Positions 44,284 through 52,485 of a stretch of DNA of 64,000 nt are shown one piece after another. Origin of the DNA: Luteitalea pratensis (GTDB lineage Bacteria; Acidobacteriota; Vicinamibacteria; Vicinamibacterales; Vicinamibacteraceae); assembly GCF_001618865.1 (NCBI RefSeq), contig NZ_CP015136.1, positions 6,793,001-6,857,000 on the forward strand, read 5' to 3'. Within the stretch, counting starts at the first letter, position 1; the number at the start of each line of letters is the position of its first letter. The notes beneath the pieces were generated by a model that worked only from the letters and a program-made list of their open reading frames with translations, was not told where the DNA came from and did not search any database. The translations under genes were made by a program, and so were the position numbers.

Positions 44284-46722
44284 ATGAGCAACTTTCCCAG
44301 CACCGCCTGGACAGGCGTTTCGCGAGCGCGCAGTGGCGGCGAGCCCGGGGCGCGAGAGGCGCTTGCCTTTCTGTGTGCGGCGTACTGGCGTCCCCTGTAT
44401 GGCTTCGCCCGCGGGCTGGGTTATATGACTGAGGACGCCCATGACCTCACGCAGGGATACTTTGCGCTGCTCATCGAGAAGGACTACCTCGGTGACGTGC
44501 GGTTGCGGGAGGGCCGATTCCGCGCGTTCCTCCTGACGTCGTTCAAGCACTTTCTGTCCAAGGAACGCGACCGCGCGCGGGCGCTGAAGAGAGGCGGCGG
44601 CCGAGTGCCGGTGGCGATCGACGTCCGGGAAGCGGAGGCGCGGCACCCTGACGATACGCTCGACACTCTGGATCCCGAGGCGCTCTTCGAGCGGCGGTGG
44701 GCCTTCACCATCCTCGAGCGGGCGATGGCACGTCTCGGTCAGGAACTGAAGCACGCAGGTCGCGGCATCGAGTTCGAGCAGCTTGAAGGCTATCTGACGG
44801 GCCGTGAACCGCGGGTGCATTACCACGACGTGGCCGAACGCCTCGGGACGACCGAAGGCGCCGTCAAGAAGATGGTGCACCGGCTGCGTCGCCGCTACGG
44901 TCATCTGCTCCGCGAAGAGATCGGGGCCACGGTGGCCGAACCGGGAGACATCGACGCCGAACTTCATCATCTGCTGTCGGCAATCAGGCCGTGGGAACCT
45001 CCGGTGGCCCGAAGCCTGACCGATACCCAGGCTGAGACCATCGTAGGAACCCCGGGGTACATGTCTCCGGAGCAGGCGGACGGCCTTCCCGTGGACGCGC
45101 GCGCCGATGTGTTCTCGGCCGCCGTGATTCTCGCGGAGATTGTCTCGCCGAGGACGATCGGAACAGGCGAATCAGCGAATGACAGACGCAGCCTGTGGGC
45201 GGAGTTGCGTCAAGACCCCCCTCTGGTTTCGGCCGGACCTTGGAGTGCAGCGCTCCGCCGGGCACTGAGCCATTCCCCTGGGGACCGTTATTCGTCCGCG
45301 GGTGCGCTGGCGCGCGCCCTGGAAGTCGAGCAGCGGGAGACGAATCGCGCCGACCAGAGCCCGTACCCGGGTCTTCTGCATTTCACACGAGAGAACGCCC
45401 GCTTCTTCTTCGGGCGCGAGCTCGAAGTGGAGTCGCTGCTTCGTCAGTTGCGACGCCCTCGCCTGCGAGCCGTGATCGGGCCGTCCGGTGCCGGCAAGAG
45501 CTCGGTGCTCCGCCAGGGCGACGGCCGCAGCACGCGGCGCGTGTCGCTGCGCAACGTCCTCGTCGTGGGCCAACTCGCGGTGGCGCTCGTGCTGCTGGCG
45601 ACGGCGTCGCTGTTCGTGCGCAATCTCGCGCAGGCGCATCGTCTCGATCCGGGCTTCGACACGGAGAACACCCTGGTGGGGCTCGTGAGTTTCGTCGAGG
45701 GCCGCTATACCGACGAGACGCGGACCGAATTGCTGGACCGCGCCGCCAGCCGGGCGCTCGCGCTGCCTGGCGTCGTCGCGGCGGGATATGCCTACGGCGC
45801 ACCGCTGACCATCCGGAGCGGGATGAGCACCGGCGCCGATCTGACGCTCGAGTCGACCGGCGCGAAGTTTCAGGCGAGCTATGAGACCAACTTCGCGGGG
45901 CCAGGCTTCTTCGAGGCGATCGGCATTCCCGTCGTCGAGGGTCGTACGTTCCGTGGCGACCACAGGCGGGGTGCGCCGGCCGTCGCGGTGGTCAACGAAG
46001 AGTTCGTCCGGCGTTACATGGCCGGCGCCGACCCGATCGGCCAGCGTCTGCACCTGCCCGGGCCCGAAGAGAAGACGTACCCGGTCGAGATCGTCGGTGT
46101 CGTCGGCGACAGCAAGTTCCGATCGCTCGGCGAGGACCGTCGGCCGGCAATCTACGAGGCCTACGCGCAGCGCTCCCATGGACAACGGGTGGCGCACGTG
46201 TTCGTGCGGAGGAGTCCCGGAGCGGCAATGAGCCCGCACGAGGTCGTCAGTGCGCTCACCGCGCTCGATCCGTCCATGGCGGTCGAGGTGAGCACCATGC
46301 GCGACACGCTGGCGTTTGCGTTCATGCCGAGCCGACTCGGGGCGGCGTTACTGGCAGCGCTGGGCGCGCTGGGGCTGCTGCTCGCGATGGCGGGCCTGTT
46401 CGCCGTGGTGTCCTACTCCGTCAGCCGGCGCACCGGCGAGATCGGCATCCGGATGGCGCTCGGTGCGAACCGCTGGCGAGTGACGCAACTCGTCCTGCGC
46501 GATGCGGTGCTCCTGACGGCCATCGGCGCCGCGCTGGGGCTTGCCGCGGCCTGGTTCGTCACCCAGCCGCTGGCGATGTTCCTCGTTGCGGGCGTGAGCG
46601 GAGACCCGATCGCGTTTGCCGGCGCCGCCGCCCTGCTGGTGCTCGTGAGCCTCGCTGCAGCGTGGGTGCCTGCGAGGCGCGCCGTCCGCGTCGATCCGGT
46701 AACCGCCTTGCGGTGCGAATGA
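44284..46722 (+). CDS. In-frame chimera: RNA polymerase sigma factor / kinase C-lobe / nSTAND P-loop / ADOP permease
   Basis: 812 codons with four unrelated parts. Residues 1-~235: an ECF-type sigma factor (DAHDLTQGYFALLIEKDYLG, EGAVKKMVHRLRRRY region 4). ~250-345: Ser/Thr kinase C-lobe only, from GTPGYMSPEQ (252-261); the ATP-binding lobe and HRD/DFG are missing. ~358-411: start of an nSTAND NTPase (YPGLLHFTRENARFFFGREL, P-loop GPSGAGKSS 399-407), cut off right after. ~413-812: the last half of a MacB/ADOP permease (LRNVLVVGQLAVALVLLATA, then TGEIGIRMALGANRWRVTQL). Each boundary keeps the frame. It looks like two or more deletions fusing neighbouring genes. Sigma activity could remain; permease function is doubtful. 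Confidence 0.8.
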   Translation: MSNFPSTAWTGVSRARSGGEPGAREALAFLCAAYWRPLYGFARGLGYMTEDAHDLTQGYFALLIEKDYLGDVRLREGRFRAFLLTSFKHFLSKERDRARALKRGGGRVPVAIDVREAEARHPDDTLDTLDPEALFERRWAFTILERAMARLGQELKHAGRGIEFEQLEGYLTGREPRVHYHDVAERLGTTEGAVKKMVHRLRRRYGHLLREEIGATVAEPGDIDAELHHLLSAIRPWEPPVARSLTDTQAETIVGTPGYMSPEQADGLPVDARADVFSAAVILAEIVSPRTIGTGESANDRRSLWAELRQDPPLVSAGPWSAALRRALSHSPGDRYSSAGALARALEVEQRETNRADQSPYPGLLHFTRENARFFFGRELEVESLLRQLRRPRLRAVIGPSGAGKSSVLRQGDGRSTRRVSLRNVLVVGQLAVALVLLATASLFVRNLAQAHRLDPGFDTENTLVGLVSFVEGRYTDETRTELLDRAASRALALPGVVAAGYAYGAPLTIRSGMSTGADLTLESTGAKFQASYETNFAGPGFFEAIGIPVVEGRTFRGDHRRGAPAVAVVNEEFVRRYMAGADPIGQRLHLPGPEEKTYPVEIVGVVGDSKFRSLGEDRRPAIYEAYAQRSHGQRVAHVFVRRSPGAAMSPHEVVSALTALDPSMAVEVSTMRDTLAFAFMPSRLGAALLAALGALGLLLAMAGLFAVVSYSVSRRTGEIGIRMALGANRWRVTQLVLRDAVLLTAIGAALGLAAAWFVTQPLAMFLVAGVSGDPIAFAGAAALLVLVSLAAAWVPARRAVRVDPVTALRCE

Positions 46723-46732
46723 GCGCCGCGCT

Positions 46733-46818
46733 CTCTCCTTGACGCCCTAGGAGAGTCGTGATGCTCTCCTTGACGCCCTAGGAGAGCCCTGCATCCTCTC
46801 CTGGCGCGTCCAGGAGAG
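46733..46818. repeat. Three tandem short hairpins between chimeric genes
   Basis: Units at 46733-46755 and 46764-46786 are identical (CTCTCCTTGACGCCCTAGGAGAG); 46796-46818 is a variant with CTGGCGCGTCCAG centre. Each folds as CTCTCCT/AGGAGAG. The 3' arm of the last one supplies the AGGAGAG ribosome site 4 bases before the GTG of the next gene, so folding would hide it and could limit translation (inference). Confidence 0.85.
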
Positions 46819-46822
46819 CCGC

Positions 46823-47164
46823 GTGAGCGACACCACCGAACTGCTGCTAGGTACCCTCAACCTCCTCATCCTCAAGGCCGTCTCGCTCGGGCCGCTGCAC
46901 GGCTACGGCGTGTTGCTGCGGATCCAGCAGATCTCTCGGGGCGAAACCTTGCTACTGGTGACCATCGGAGCAGTGCTCGGCACGCTGTCCTCACTTGCCG
47001 CCAACCGCTACATCGCGGCGCAACTGTTCGGCGTCACGCCCCGCGACCCGGCGGCGGTCGGTGTCGCCCTGTCGGTGCTGGGCCTCGTCACGATGCTGGC
47101 TGGTTACCTGCCCGCGCGCCAGGCGAGCCGCATCGACCCGGTCAGGGCGCTGCGGACGGAATGA
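46823..47164 (+). CDS. In-frame chimera: PadR regulator N-terminus / ADOP permease C-terminus
   Basis: 113 residues. Residues 1-~38 (TTELLLGTLNLLILKAVSLG, LHGYGVLLRIQQIS) are the first helices of a PadR-family repressor. From residue 39 (RGETLLLVTIGAVLGTLSSL) to the end (YLPARQASRIDPVRALRTE) it is the last two helices of an ADOP/MacB permease. PadR plus ADOP permease is normally a two-gene operon; a ~2.5-3 kb in-frame deletion would give this ORF. Not expected to work as regulator or transporter. GTG 46823 has a strong AGGAGAG site. Confidence 0.75.
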   Translation: MSDTTELLLGTLNLLILKAVSLGPLHGYGVLLRIQQISRGETLLLVTIGAVLGTLSSLAANRYIAAQLFGVTPRDPAAVGVALSVLGLVTMLAGYLPARQASRIDPVRALRTE

Positions 47165-47261
47165 CGGTGCCCGATCCGCCCGTCGTGGGCGAGAGTCGAC
47201 AAACGAGGTCCCTCATGACGTTCGTCGCATCGCCGGCTGCAGCGGCCCTCGCGAAGGGCGT

Positions 47262-48058
47262 TCAGCGCACGAGCCTCCAGACTCCGGCGGCGTTCAGGAT
47301 CACGCCGGTGATCCGTGCGGCGTGCGCGCCCAGGGGCGCCAGTTTTTCGAAGGCGACGAATGCGGTCAGCGCTGCAATGACCGTCAGGTTCATCACGCCT
47401 CCGGCAAACAGCAGCAACATCAGCGCCCAGCAGCAGCCCACGCAGTAGGTGCCGTGCTCGACGCCCATGGCCAACGCACCAGGCCATCCCCCGCGCCATC
47501 GGCTCATCAGGAAGCCCAGCGGGGACTGGCACGTTCGCAGGCACGCGTGCTTGATCGGCGTCAGCTGATACACGCCGGCGAGAAGCAGCAGCGTCGCACC
47601 AACCCGCGAACTGGTGACCTCCATCATCGGCGACACGAGCCGGAGCACCGCGAGCCACGCTGAAGCGCGGTGGCCACCAGGCTGAACACCGTCCACACGA
47701 GGAGATAGCCCGCCGCAAGCGCATAGATCTGGCGCCCCGCCGTTCCGTGTGCGGATCGTCGGGCGCTGGCACCGTACAGGAGCACCAGGGGCGAGGCAGA
47801 CGGAAGCATCATGCCAGCCATCATGACAATCCACATTGCCCAGAGCAGCAACAGGTGTGGTACGTCCCAGTCCGCCGTCATCATCCACGCACTGGCGCCG
47901 GTCATCGATCCGTACATGTCGCGCGCCATCACGCCGATCCACAGCCAGCAGAACACGGGCACCAGGACCAGGACGACCACATCGGGCGCGCGGTCGTACC
48001 GCAACGCCCGGTCGAGGATGGTGGACGGACGCTCGGCGGGAGTGGCGGGTCCGGGCAT
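47262..48058 (-). pseudogene. DUF2182 integral membrane metal-binding protein, frameshifted
   Basis: Frame 1: ...DVPHLLLLWAMWIVMMAGMM, LPSASPLVLLYGA, AAGYLLVWTVFSLVATALQ. Frame 2 continues LAVLRLVSPMM, AGVYQLTPIKHACLRTCQSP, GVEHGTYCVGCCWALMLLLF and a last helix. The WAxMxxAMMxP and (K)xxCLxxC, CxGCCW motifs mark DUF2182. A single-base deletion near 47653-47655 splits it; otherwise it is complete. DUF2182 proteins usually partner DUF1326, and that gene lies just upstream and is broken too. Confidence 0.8.
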
Positions 48059-48121
48059 CGAGGGAGACGACGACTCGCGATGGTGACGCAGTCGCGGCCA
48101 GCGCAGGCCGCAATGAAGTGC

Positions 48122-48747
48122 TTACGCGTTGCGCCAGGAAAACGGCGCGTACTGCCCGTTGTTCTTGCCGCTTGCGTCTTCCCAGGCCAGGCCGAGGGCA
48201 CGCACGCGGCTGTTGGCAGCGCGCGCCAACGCAAAGCGACCGGCGGCCCGATGGCCCGTGTTGTCGAGGTACAGCGGCTCGGTGGCGTCGGGGTTGAGTC
48301 CCTTCGCGCCCTCGGCAGTCATGTCAACGAAATCCGACGCCTTGACGGTCCACTTCGCACCGCTGCGATCGAAGCGGATTGGTGCGGGCTGCACGCCCAG
48401 GAACGTTCCGATCAGTCCTGACAGTGCCGCCATCGGACCGCCTGCGGCTCCGCTGGCGATAGCCGTGATGGCCTCACCCTGCTCGGCGGTTGCTCGCTCG
48501 TCCGCGATGAGCCCGACCGACCAGTTGCCATTGGCCATCGCCTCGGGCGTGAAGCCTAGGATGATGAAGCCCAGGCCATCCAGCGGGACGTTTCCGTAGG
48601 TCCCGCGATTCACCTCGAGTGCCATGGCAAACGTGCAAGATCCCCTGGTGGGTCGTACCGCCATTCCTCCCGGGAGGCAGGGCACACGAAGTCGCAACTG
48701 CACGTCTCGTAGTACTGGCCGCTGACCTGCCACGTTGGTATCGCCAC
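48122..48747 (-). pseudogene. DUF1326 protein, frameshifted near its N-terminus
   Basis: Frame 1: VAIPTWQVSGQYYETCSCDF VCP stops making sense; frame 2 continues CLPGGMAVRPTRGSCTFAMA, LEVNRGTYGNVPLDGLGFII and the rest (~190 residues). Together they give the DUF1326 signature GxYxExCxCxxxCPC....GxC. One base near 48680 breaks it. GTG 48747 has GGGAGGTGG upstream. The partner DUF2182 gene follows 63 bp downstream on the same strand; the pair is thought to be metal-related in other bacteria, with no firm function. Confidence 0.8.
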
Positions 48748-48921
48748 GATCCACCTCCCAGAGCGGCGATTGTAGTCCCGCCCATCTCTCCTCCTCGAGA
48801 CGACCGGGCGGTTGTTTGTCAAGAACCTACGGCCGAGGTAGCATGGACGCCTCAGAGCGGTCAAGTTCCACCTCTAGACCTACCCGCTCGCCCTGGTAGA
48901 ACCGCGGAGCCGTCGAGCACC

Positions 48922-50373
48922 ATGGCCCAGATTCCAAGCCACGCCCAGTGGATGAAGGACACGCATTCCCTCACGAGCCCGCGGAGCCCGTTGATCAAGG
49001 CGGTGGATGACGCCGTGGACCGCTACGGCAAGACGCCGAACGCGCAGAACAAGGAGGCGATCAAGACCGCGCTCGACAAATGGCGGTTCGACCAGAGCCG
49101 GCAAGGCAAGGACTGGAAGAAGAGTGTCCGCAACGAGAAGGGCGCCGTTACCAACCTTCACCGGGCCCTGACCGACCTCGACAAGCGCAAGCTTACCCGC
49201 GAAGAGCTCGAGGCGATGCAGTACATCGCCCGGATGCAGGCGACGGCCCTGCAGCGTCAGTTCGATGGCAAGGAACTGAAGTTCAAGAGCAACACGCTGC
49301 TGGGTCTCGCGTCCAACACGGGTAGCAAGTGGCAGAAGTTCAAGGGCGCGTCCGCCTTGGTGGCCGGCGGTGCATCGGGCGCCGCGTCGGCAGCGAAGAC
49401 GGGACGATCGCTCGCGCAAGGCGCGAGCCTGGTCCATCAGGTCGGGGGAGCCGGCGCGATCGCCGCATCGCAGGGGTCGATGGTCGGCATCGTGATGAAG
49501 ATCAAGGAACTGTGCCGGGAATTGTGTCCCGGCCTCGATCCCGATCAGGTGTTCCAGGCACTGCACCTCGGCAACATGGAACAGTTCGCGGCCGAGTTGG
49601 CGCCTTTCGTCGGCGCGATCTCGTCCGGCGGCAAGGCGATCATCGGGTGGGCCGGGGTCATCAAGCAGCAGTACGGCCAGTACAAGATGCAGGACATGCG
49701 GCAGGACATCGCGCCGGGCGATCCCGAGGCGGCGTTCGACGCGCTGTCGGCGTTGCTCGACCGTGAAATCGCGTCGGCGGCCGCTCGTGCCGCGGTCAAG
49801 ACCGGCGCCTTCACCGCGAAGACGGCCGGCGCATTCGCCGATGCGGGAGCGGTCACCGGTCCGGTCGTGGGCGTGCTGGAAATCCTGGCGGAAGTGATTC
49901 AGTCGATCGTCGAATACGTGCGCGATTACAAGGAGTGTGAAGCGGCGAACCAGCTGCTGCGCGTCGGCGCCCTGAATCTCGAACTGTTCGGCGTCTGCCC
50001 GATCCTGGGTTGCTATTTCCTGGTGATCCAGGACCACAGCACGATCATCAATTTCGCCGTCGGCGAGTACGGCACCGCGAACTGGATGTTCGACGTCGAA
50101 CGGCTCGTCACGAAGGTGCAGGCCGTCCTCGAGAAGTGCCGAGAGCTCATTCGCCTCTCGCGTCTCGAAATCCTGGGAATGGACGGCGCCAAGGGCCTCG
50201 TCGAGGAGAACTACAGCGTCAAGAGCGGCATCGGCAAGGTCACCGGACTGCCAGGCGCGATCGCGGACACGATCGCAAACCAGCTCGAGTCGTGGTTTGG
50301 AAACCCCGTCAAGCCCAAGGAAGTGGACAAATCGCGCATCCAGGGGATCGCCAGCTCCAAGTGGCGCGAGTGA
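48922..50373 (+). CDS. Large protein of unknown function, effector-like architecture
   Basis: 483 residues, no signal peptide. The N-terminus (LIKAVDDAVDRYGKTPNAQN, ALDKWRFDQSRQGKDWKKSV, RNEKGAVTNLHRALTDLDKR) resembles a short helical module that I associate with proteins near type VI secretion or polymorphic-toxin loci. Gly/Ala-rich hydrophobic stretches follow (~150-200, ~290-340: GAFADAGAVTGPVVGVLEIL), which could insert in membranes. C-terminal part has CPILGCYFLV and several Cys. No known toxin motif. ATG 48922 fits; the frame is open further upstream but is antisense to the DUF1326 gene. No secretion genes in the window. Confidence 0.75.
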   Translation: MAQIPSHAQWMKDTHSLTSPRSPLIKAVDDAVDRYGKTPNAQNKEAIKTALDKWRFDQSRQGKDWKKSVRNEKGAVTNLHRALTDLDKRKLTREELEAMQYIARMQATALQRQFDGKELKFKSNTLLGLASNTGSKWQKFKGASALVAGGASGAASAAKTGRSLAQGASLVHQVGGAGAIAASQGSMVGIVMKIKELCRELCPGLDPDQVFQALHLGNMEQFAAELAPFVGAISSGGKAIIGWAGVIKQQYGQYKMQDMRQDIAPGDPEAAFDALSALLDREIASAAARAAVKTGAFTAKTAGAFADAGAVTGPVVGVLEILAEVIQSIVEYVRDYKECEAANQLLRVGALNLELFGVCPILGCYFLVIQDHSTIINFAVGEYGTANWMFDVERLVTKVQAVLEKCRELIRLSRLEILGMDGAKGLVEENYSVKSGIGKVTGLPGAIADTIANQLESWFGNPVKPKEVDKSRIQGIASSKWRE

Positions 50374-50376
50374 CGC

Positions 50377-51232
50377 GATCAACCGGCCCTGCCCATCACC
50401 GAGGTCCGTCCGCCCTCCGGATTCACCCCGATCCGCCGTCAGTTCGTGCATTCGTCGGTGGCACTGGCGGCGGCGTTGGCGGCGTCAGGCACCGTCGCAC
50501 GCGCAGTCGCGCCCAGGACGCTGTTGGTCCTCGGTGGCACGGGCTTCATCGGTCCTCACCTCGTGCGGCGGGCGGTGGAGCGTGGTTCATACCGACCCGG
50601 CAGATCCGAAGGACGGCTCGGAGAGCTTCGGCACGCGCAAGGCCCGATGCGAAGCCATCCTCGCGCGCGTGTTCGGCCCTCGCGGCATCGTCGTCCGCCC
50701 GACCTACATCGTTGGGCCTGGCGATCACACCGACCGTTTCACCTACTGGCCGGTGCGGCTCGCCGAGGGTGGCGACGTACTCGCCCCTGGCAGCAAGACC
50801 GACCCCGTGCAGTTCATCGACGTGCGCGACCTTGCAGCCTTCATGCTCAGGCTCGTCGAAGACGACGCGTCAGGCATCTTCAACGCCATCGGCCCCGGTA
50901 CGGCGATGACCATCGAGACGTTCCTGCGTGAGTCGATCGCCGCGCTGAATGTCACGGCGCGACTGGTCTGGGTCGATGAAGCGGCCTTGAAGGCGCGGGA
51001 GATCGATGGGATGGTGCCGTGGATCCTGGCGCGTGGCAACGACCTGGGACACACGAGCATCCGGACGACGCGGTCGGTGGCGGCCGGCCTGTCGCATCGC
51101 CCCGTGACCGAGACGGTGCGCGACACCCTGGACTGGTTCACGGAATTGCCGGCCGATCGGCGTGCGAGCGCGAAGTGGGTGATCTCGCGCGAGACGGAGC
51201 GCGAGATCCTCTCCGCAACGCGCACGCGTTAG
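50377..51232 (+). pseudogene. NAD-dependent epimerase/dehydratase with internal deletion
   Basis: Frame 1 (to ~50590): IRRQFVHSSVALAAALAASG, a twin-arginine-like leader, then RTLLVLGGTGFIGPHLVRRA, the NAD-binding GxxGxxG. Frame 2 (from ~50595): TDPADPKDGSESFGTRKARC, GIVVRPTYIVGPGDHTDRFT, then the C-terminal domain to the stop. About 100 residues including the YxxxK-containing part are missing and the frame changes at the junction. No clear start codon remains besides GTG 50446. Non-functional. Confidence 0.75.
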
Positions 51233-51269
51233 CGGAGGCCGCCCAGTCAACTTGCCCTGACGACGGCGC

Positions 51270-51309
51270 TCGAAGGTCGGCCTTCGTCAATCGGCCTTCG
51301 GCCTTCGAA
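51270..51309. terminator. GGCCTTCG repeats forming a possible bidirectional stop
   Basis: CGAAGG (51271-51276) pairs with CCTTCG at 51281-51286; two further GGCCTTCG copies follow at 51293-51300 and 51300-51307. It lies between the converging ends of the epimerase relic and SGNH hydrolase. No T-run, so rho-independent termination is uncertain. Confidence 0.4.
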
Positions 51310-51315
51310 CCCACC

Positions 51316-52368
51316 TCAGCGCGCGGGCATTGTCTGCGCTGGCAGCAAGCGCTCCAGCGTTTCGGTCATCGCCGCGGCCCACAGGTCGTAGCCCTTCGCC
51401 GTAGGGTGGAGGAAGTCGTACATCACCTCCCGGGCGATCGTCCCGTCGGCGGATACGAACACCGACCCGATATCGAGGTACGTGATGCCGTGGCGGCCGT
51501 CGAGCGTCGCGAGACGTCGATTCACTTCTCCGACGGAGTCGCGTGCCGGATTCGGACGTTCACCGCGGGGCAGAAGTCCCAGCAGCAGGATGCGTGTCTG
51601 CGGCGATCGCGCGTGAATCGTCGAGCAGATCGCCTCGACGCCCGCGGCGATGTCGTCGGCCGTGTTGAGCCCGATGTTGTTGGTGCCGATCAGCACGACC
51701 ACGACGGCTGGCGACACATCGTCGAACTCGCCGTGCGTCAGTCGCCAGAGGACGTTCTCGGTCCGGTCCCACCCGTAGCCCAGGTTGACGACGCGCCGCC
51801 CCGCGAAGAATCGATCCCACTCCGCGGCGCCGTTGCGTCGACCGCCCACCGGATCGCCACCCCAGAAATGCGTGATCGAGTCGCCGAGCATCACGATCTC
51901 GGGCCGGCGCTCGCGCATCAGGGCAACGGCCGCGGCGTGGCGATCCTTCCAGTCGTACACGCGCCAGTCGCGGTTCTGGGTGACGGGCACGAGCGATGTC
52001 GGTGTCCGAACGGTACCGTCAGGCAGCGGCGTCTCGCGCAGCGCGACATCACCAGCGGCAGTACCGTCGTCGGTGAACGCGCGCACTTTCAGCACGTATC
52101 CGGGCGGCACGTCGACCGACGCCAGCCATGCACCCGAGTCCCGTGTCGGCTCCGTGCCGTCGAGCGTGTAGCGGAGGATCGTGCCTGCCGCTGGCACAGA
52201 GGCGTCCCAGGGACCATCCGCCCGCCGCGTCAGCGCCGGGGGTTCGGCCTGCGCGTTCGCGGGCGGCGCGCACGGCAAGAGCGCGGTCACCATGATCCAC
52301 GCCAGGATGCGGCCCGCGGCTCTCGTGGCGCGTGTCTTCGCTGTCACTGTGCCGATCCGGCGCGCCAT
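51316..52368 (-). CDS. Secreted SGNH/GDSL-type esterase with N-terminal chitobiase-like domain
   Basis: 350 residues. Signal peptide 1-40 (ILAWIMVTALLPCAPPANAQ). Residues ~45-110 (ILRYTLDGTEPTRDSGAW) match the chitobiase/beta-hexosaminidase C-terminal-type fold. The SGNH domain follows: S164 (LGDSITHFW), G199 region (NLGYGWDRTENVLWRL), N230 (IGTNN), D318 and H321 (YDFLHP). The family resembles platelet-activating-factor acetylhydrolase-like enzymes; it probably removes acyl groups from glycans or lipids outside the cell. ATG 52368 starts the signal peptide; longer readings add no sense. Confidence 0.9.
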   Translation of the reverse strand: MARRIGTVTAKTRATRAAGRILAWIMVTALLPCAPPANAQAEPPALTRRADGPWDASVPAAGTILRYTLDGTEPTRDSGAWLASVDVPPGYVLKVRAFTDDGTAAGDVALRETPLPDGTVRTPTSLVPVTQNRDWRVYDWKDRHAAAVALMRERRPEIVMLGDSITHFWGGDPVGGRRNGAAEWDRFFAGRRVVNLGYGWDRTENVLWRLTHGEFDDVSPAVVVVLIGTNNIGLNTADDIAAGVEAICSTIHARSPQTRILLLGLLPRGERPNPARDSVGEVNRRLATLDGRHGITYLDIGSVFVSADGTIAREVMYDFLHPTAKGYDLWAAAMTETLERLLPAQTMPAR

Positions 52369-52485
52369 GAACGAGCGCCTGTCACTGACGATGGATTCAA
52401 GCGGGCCGGAGCACATGGTTGGATTCTCGATCAAGGGTTCAAGGCAGGGCCAGCGCTCCGAGCGCGGCCGGTGCTTGCAAGAGCC

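Noticed and set aside
48880-50451. 523-codon minus-strand ORF opposite the 483-aa unknown gene
   Set aside because: Arg/Asp/His-rich shadow composition; the plus frame has normal protein composition and a plausible start.
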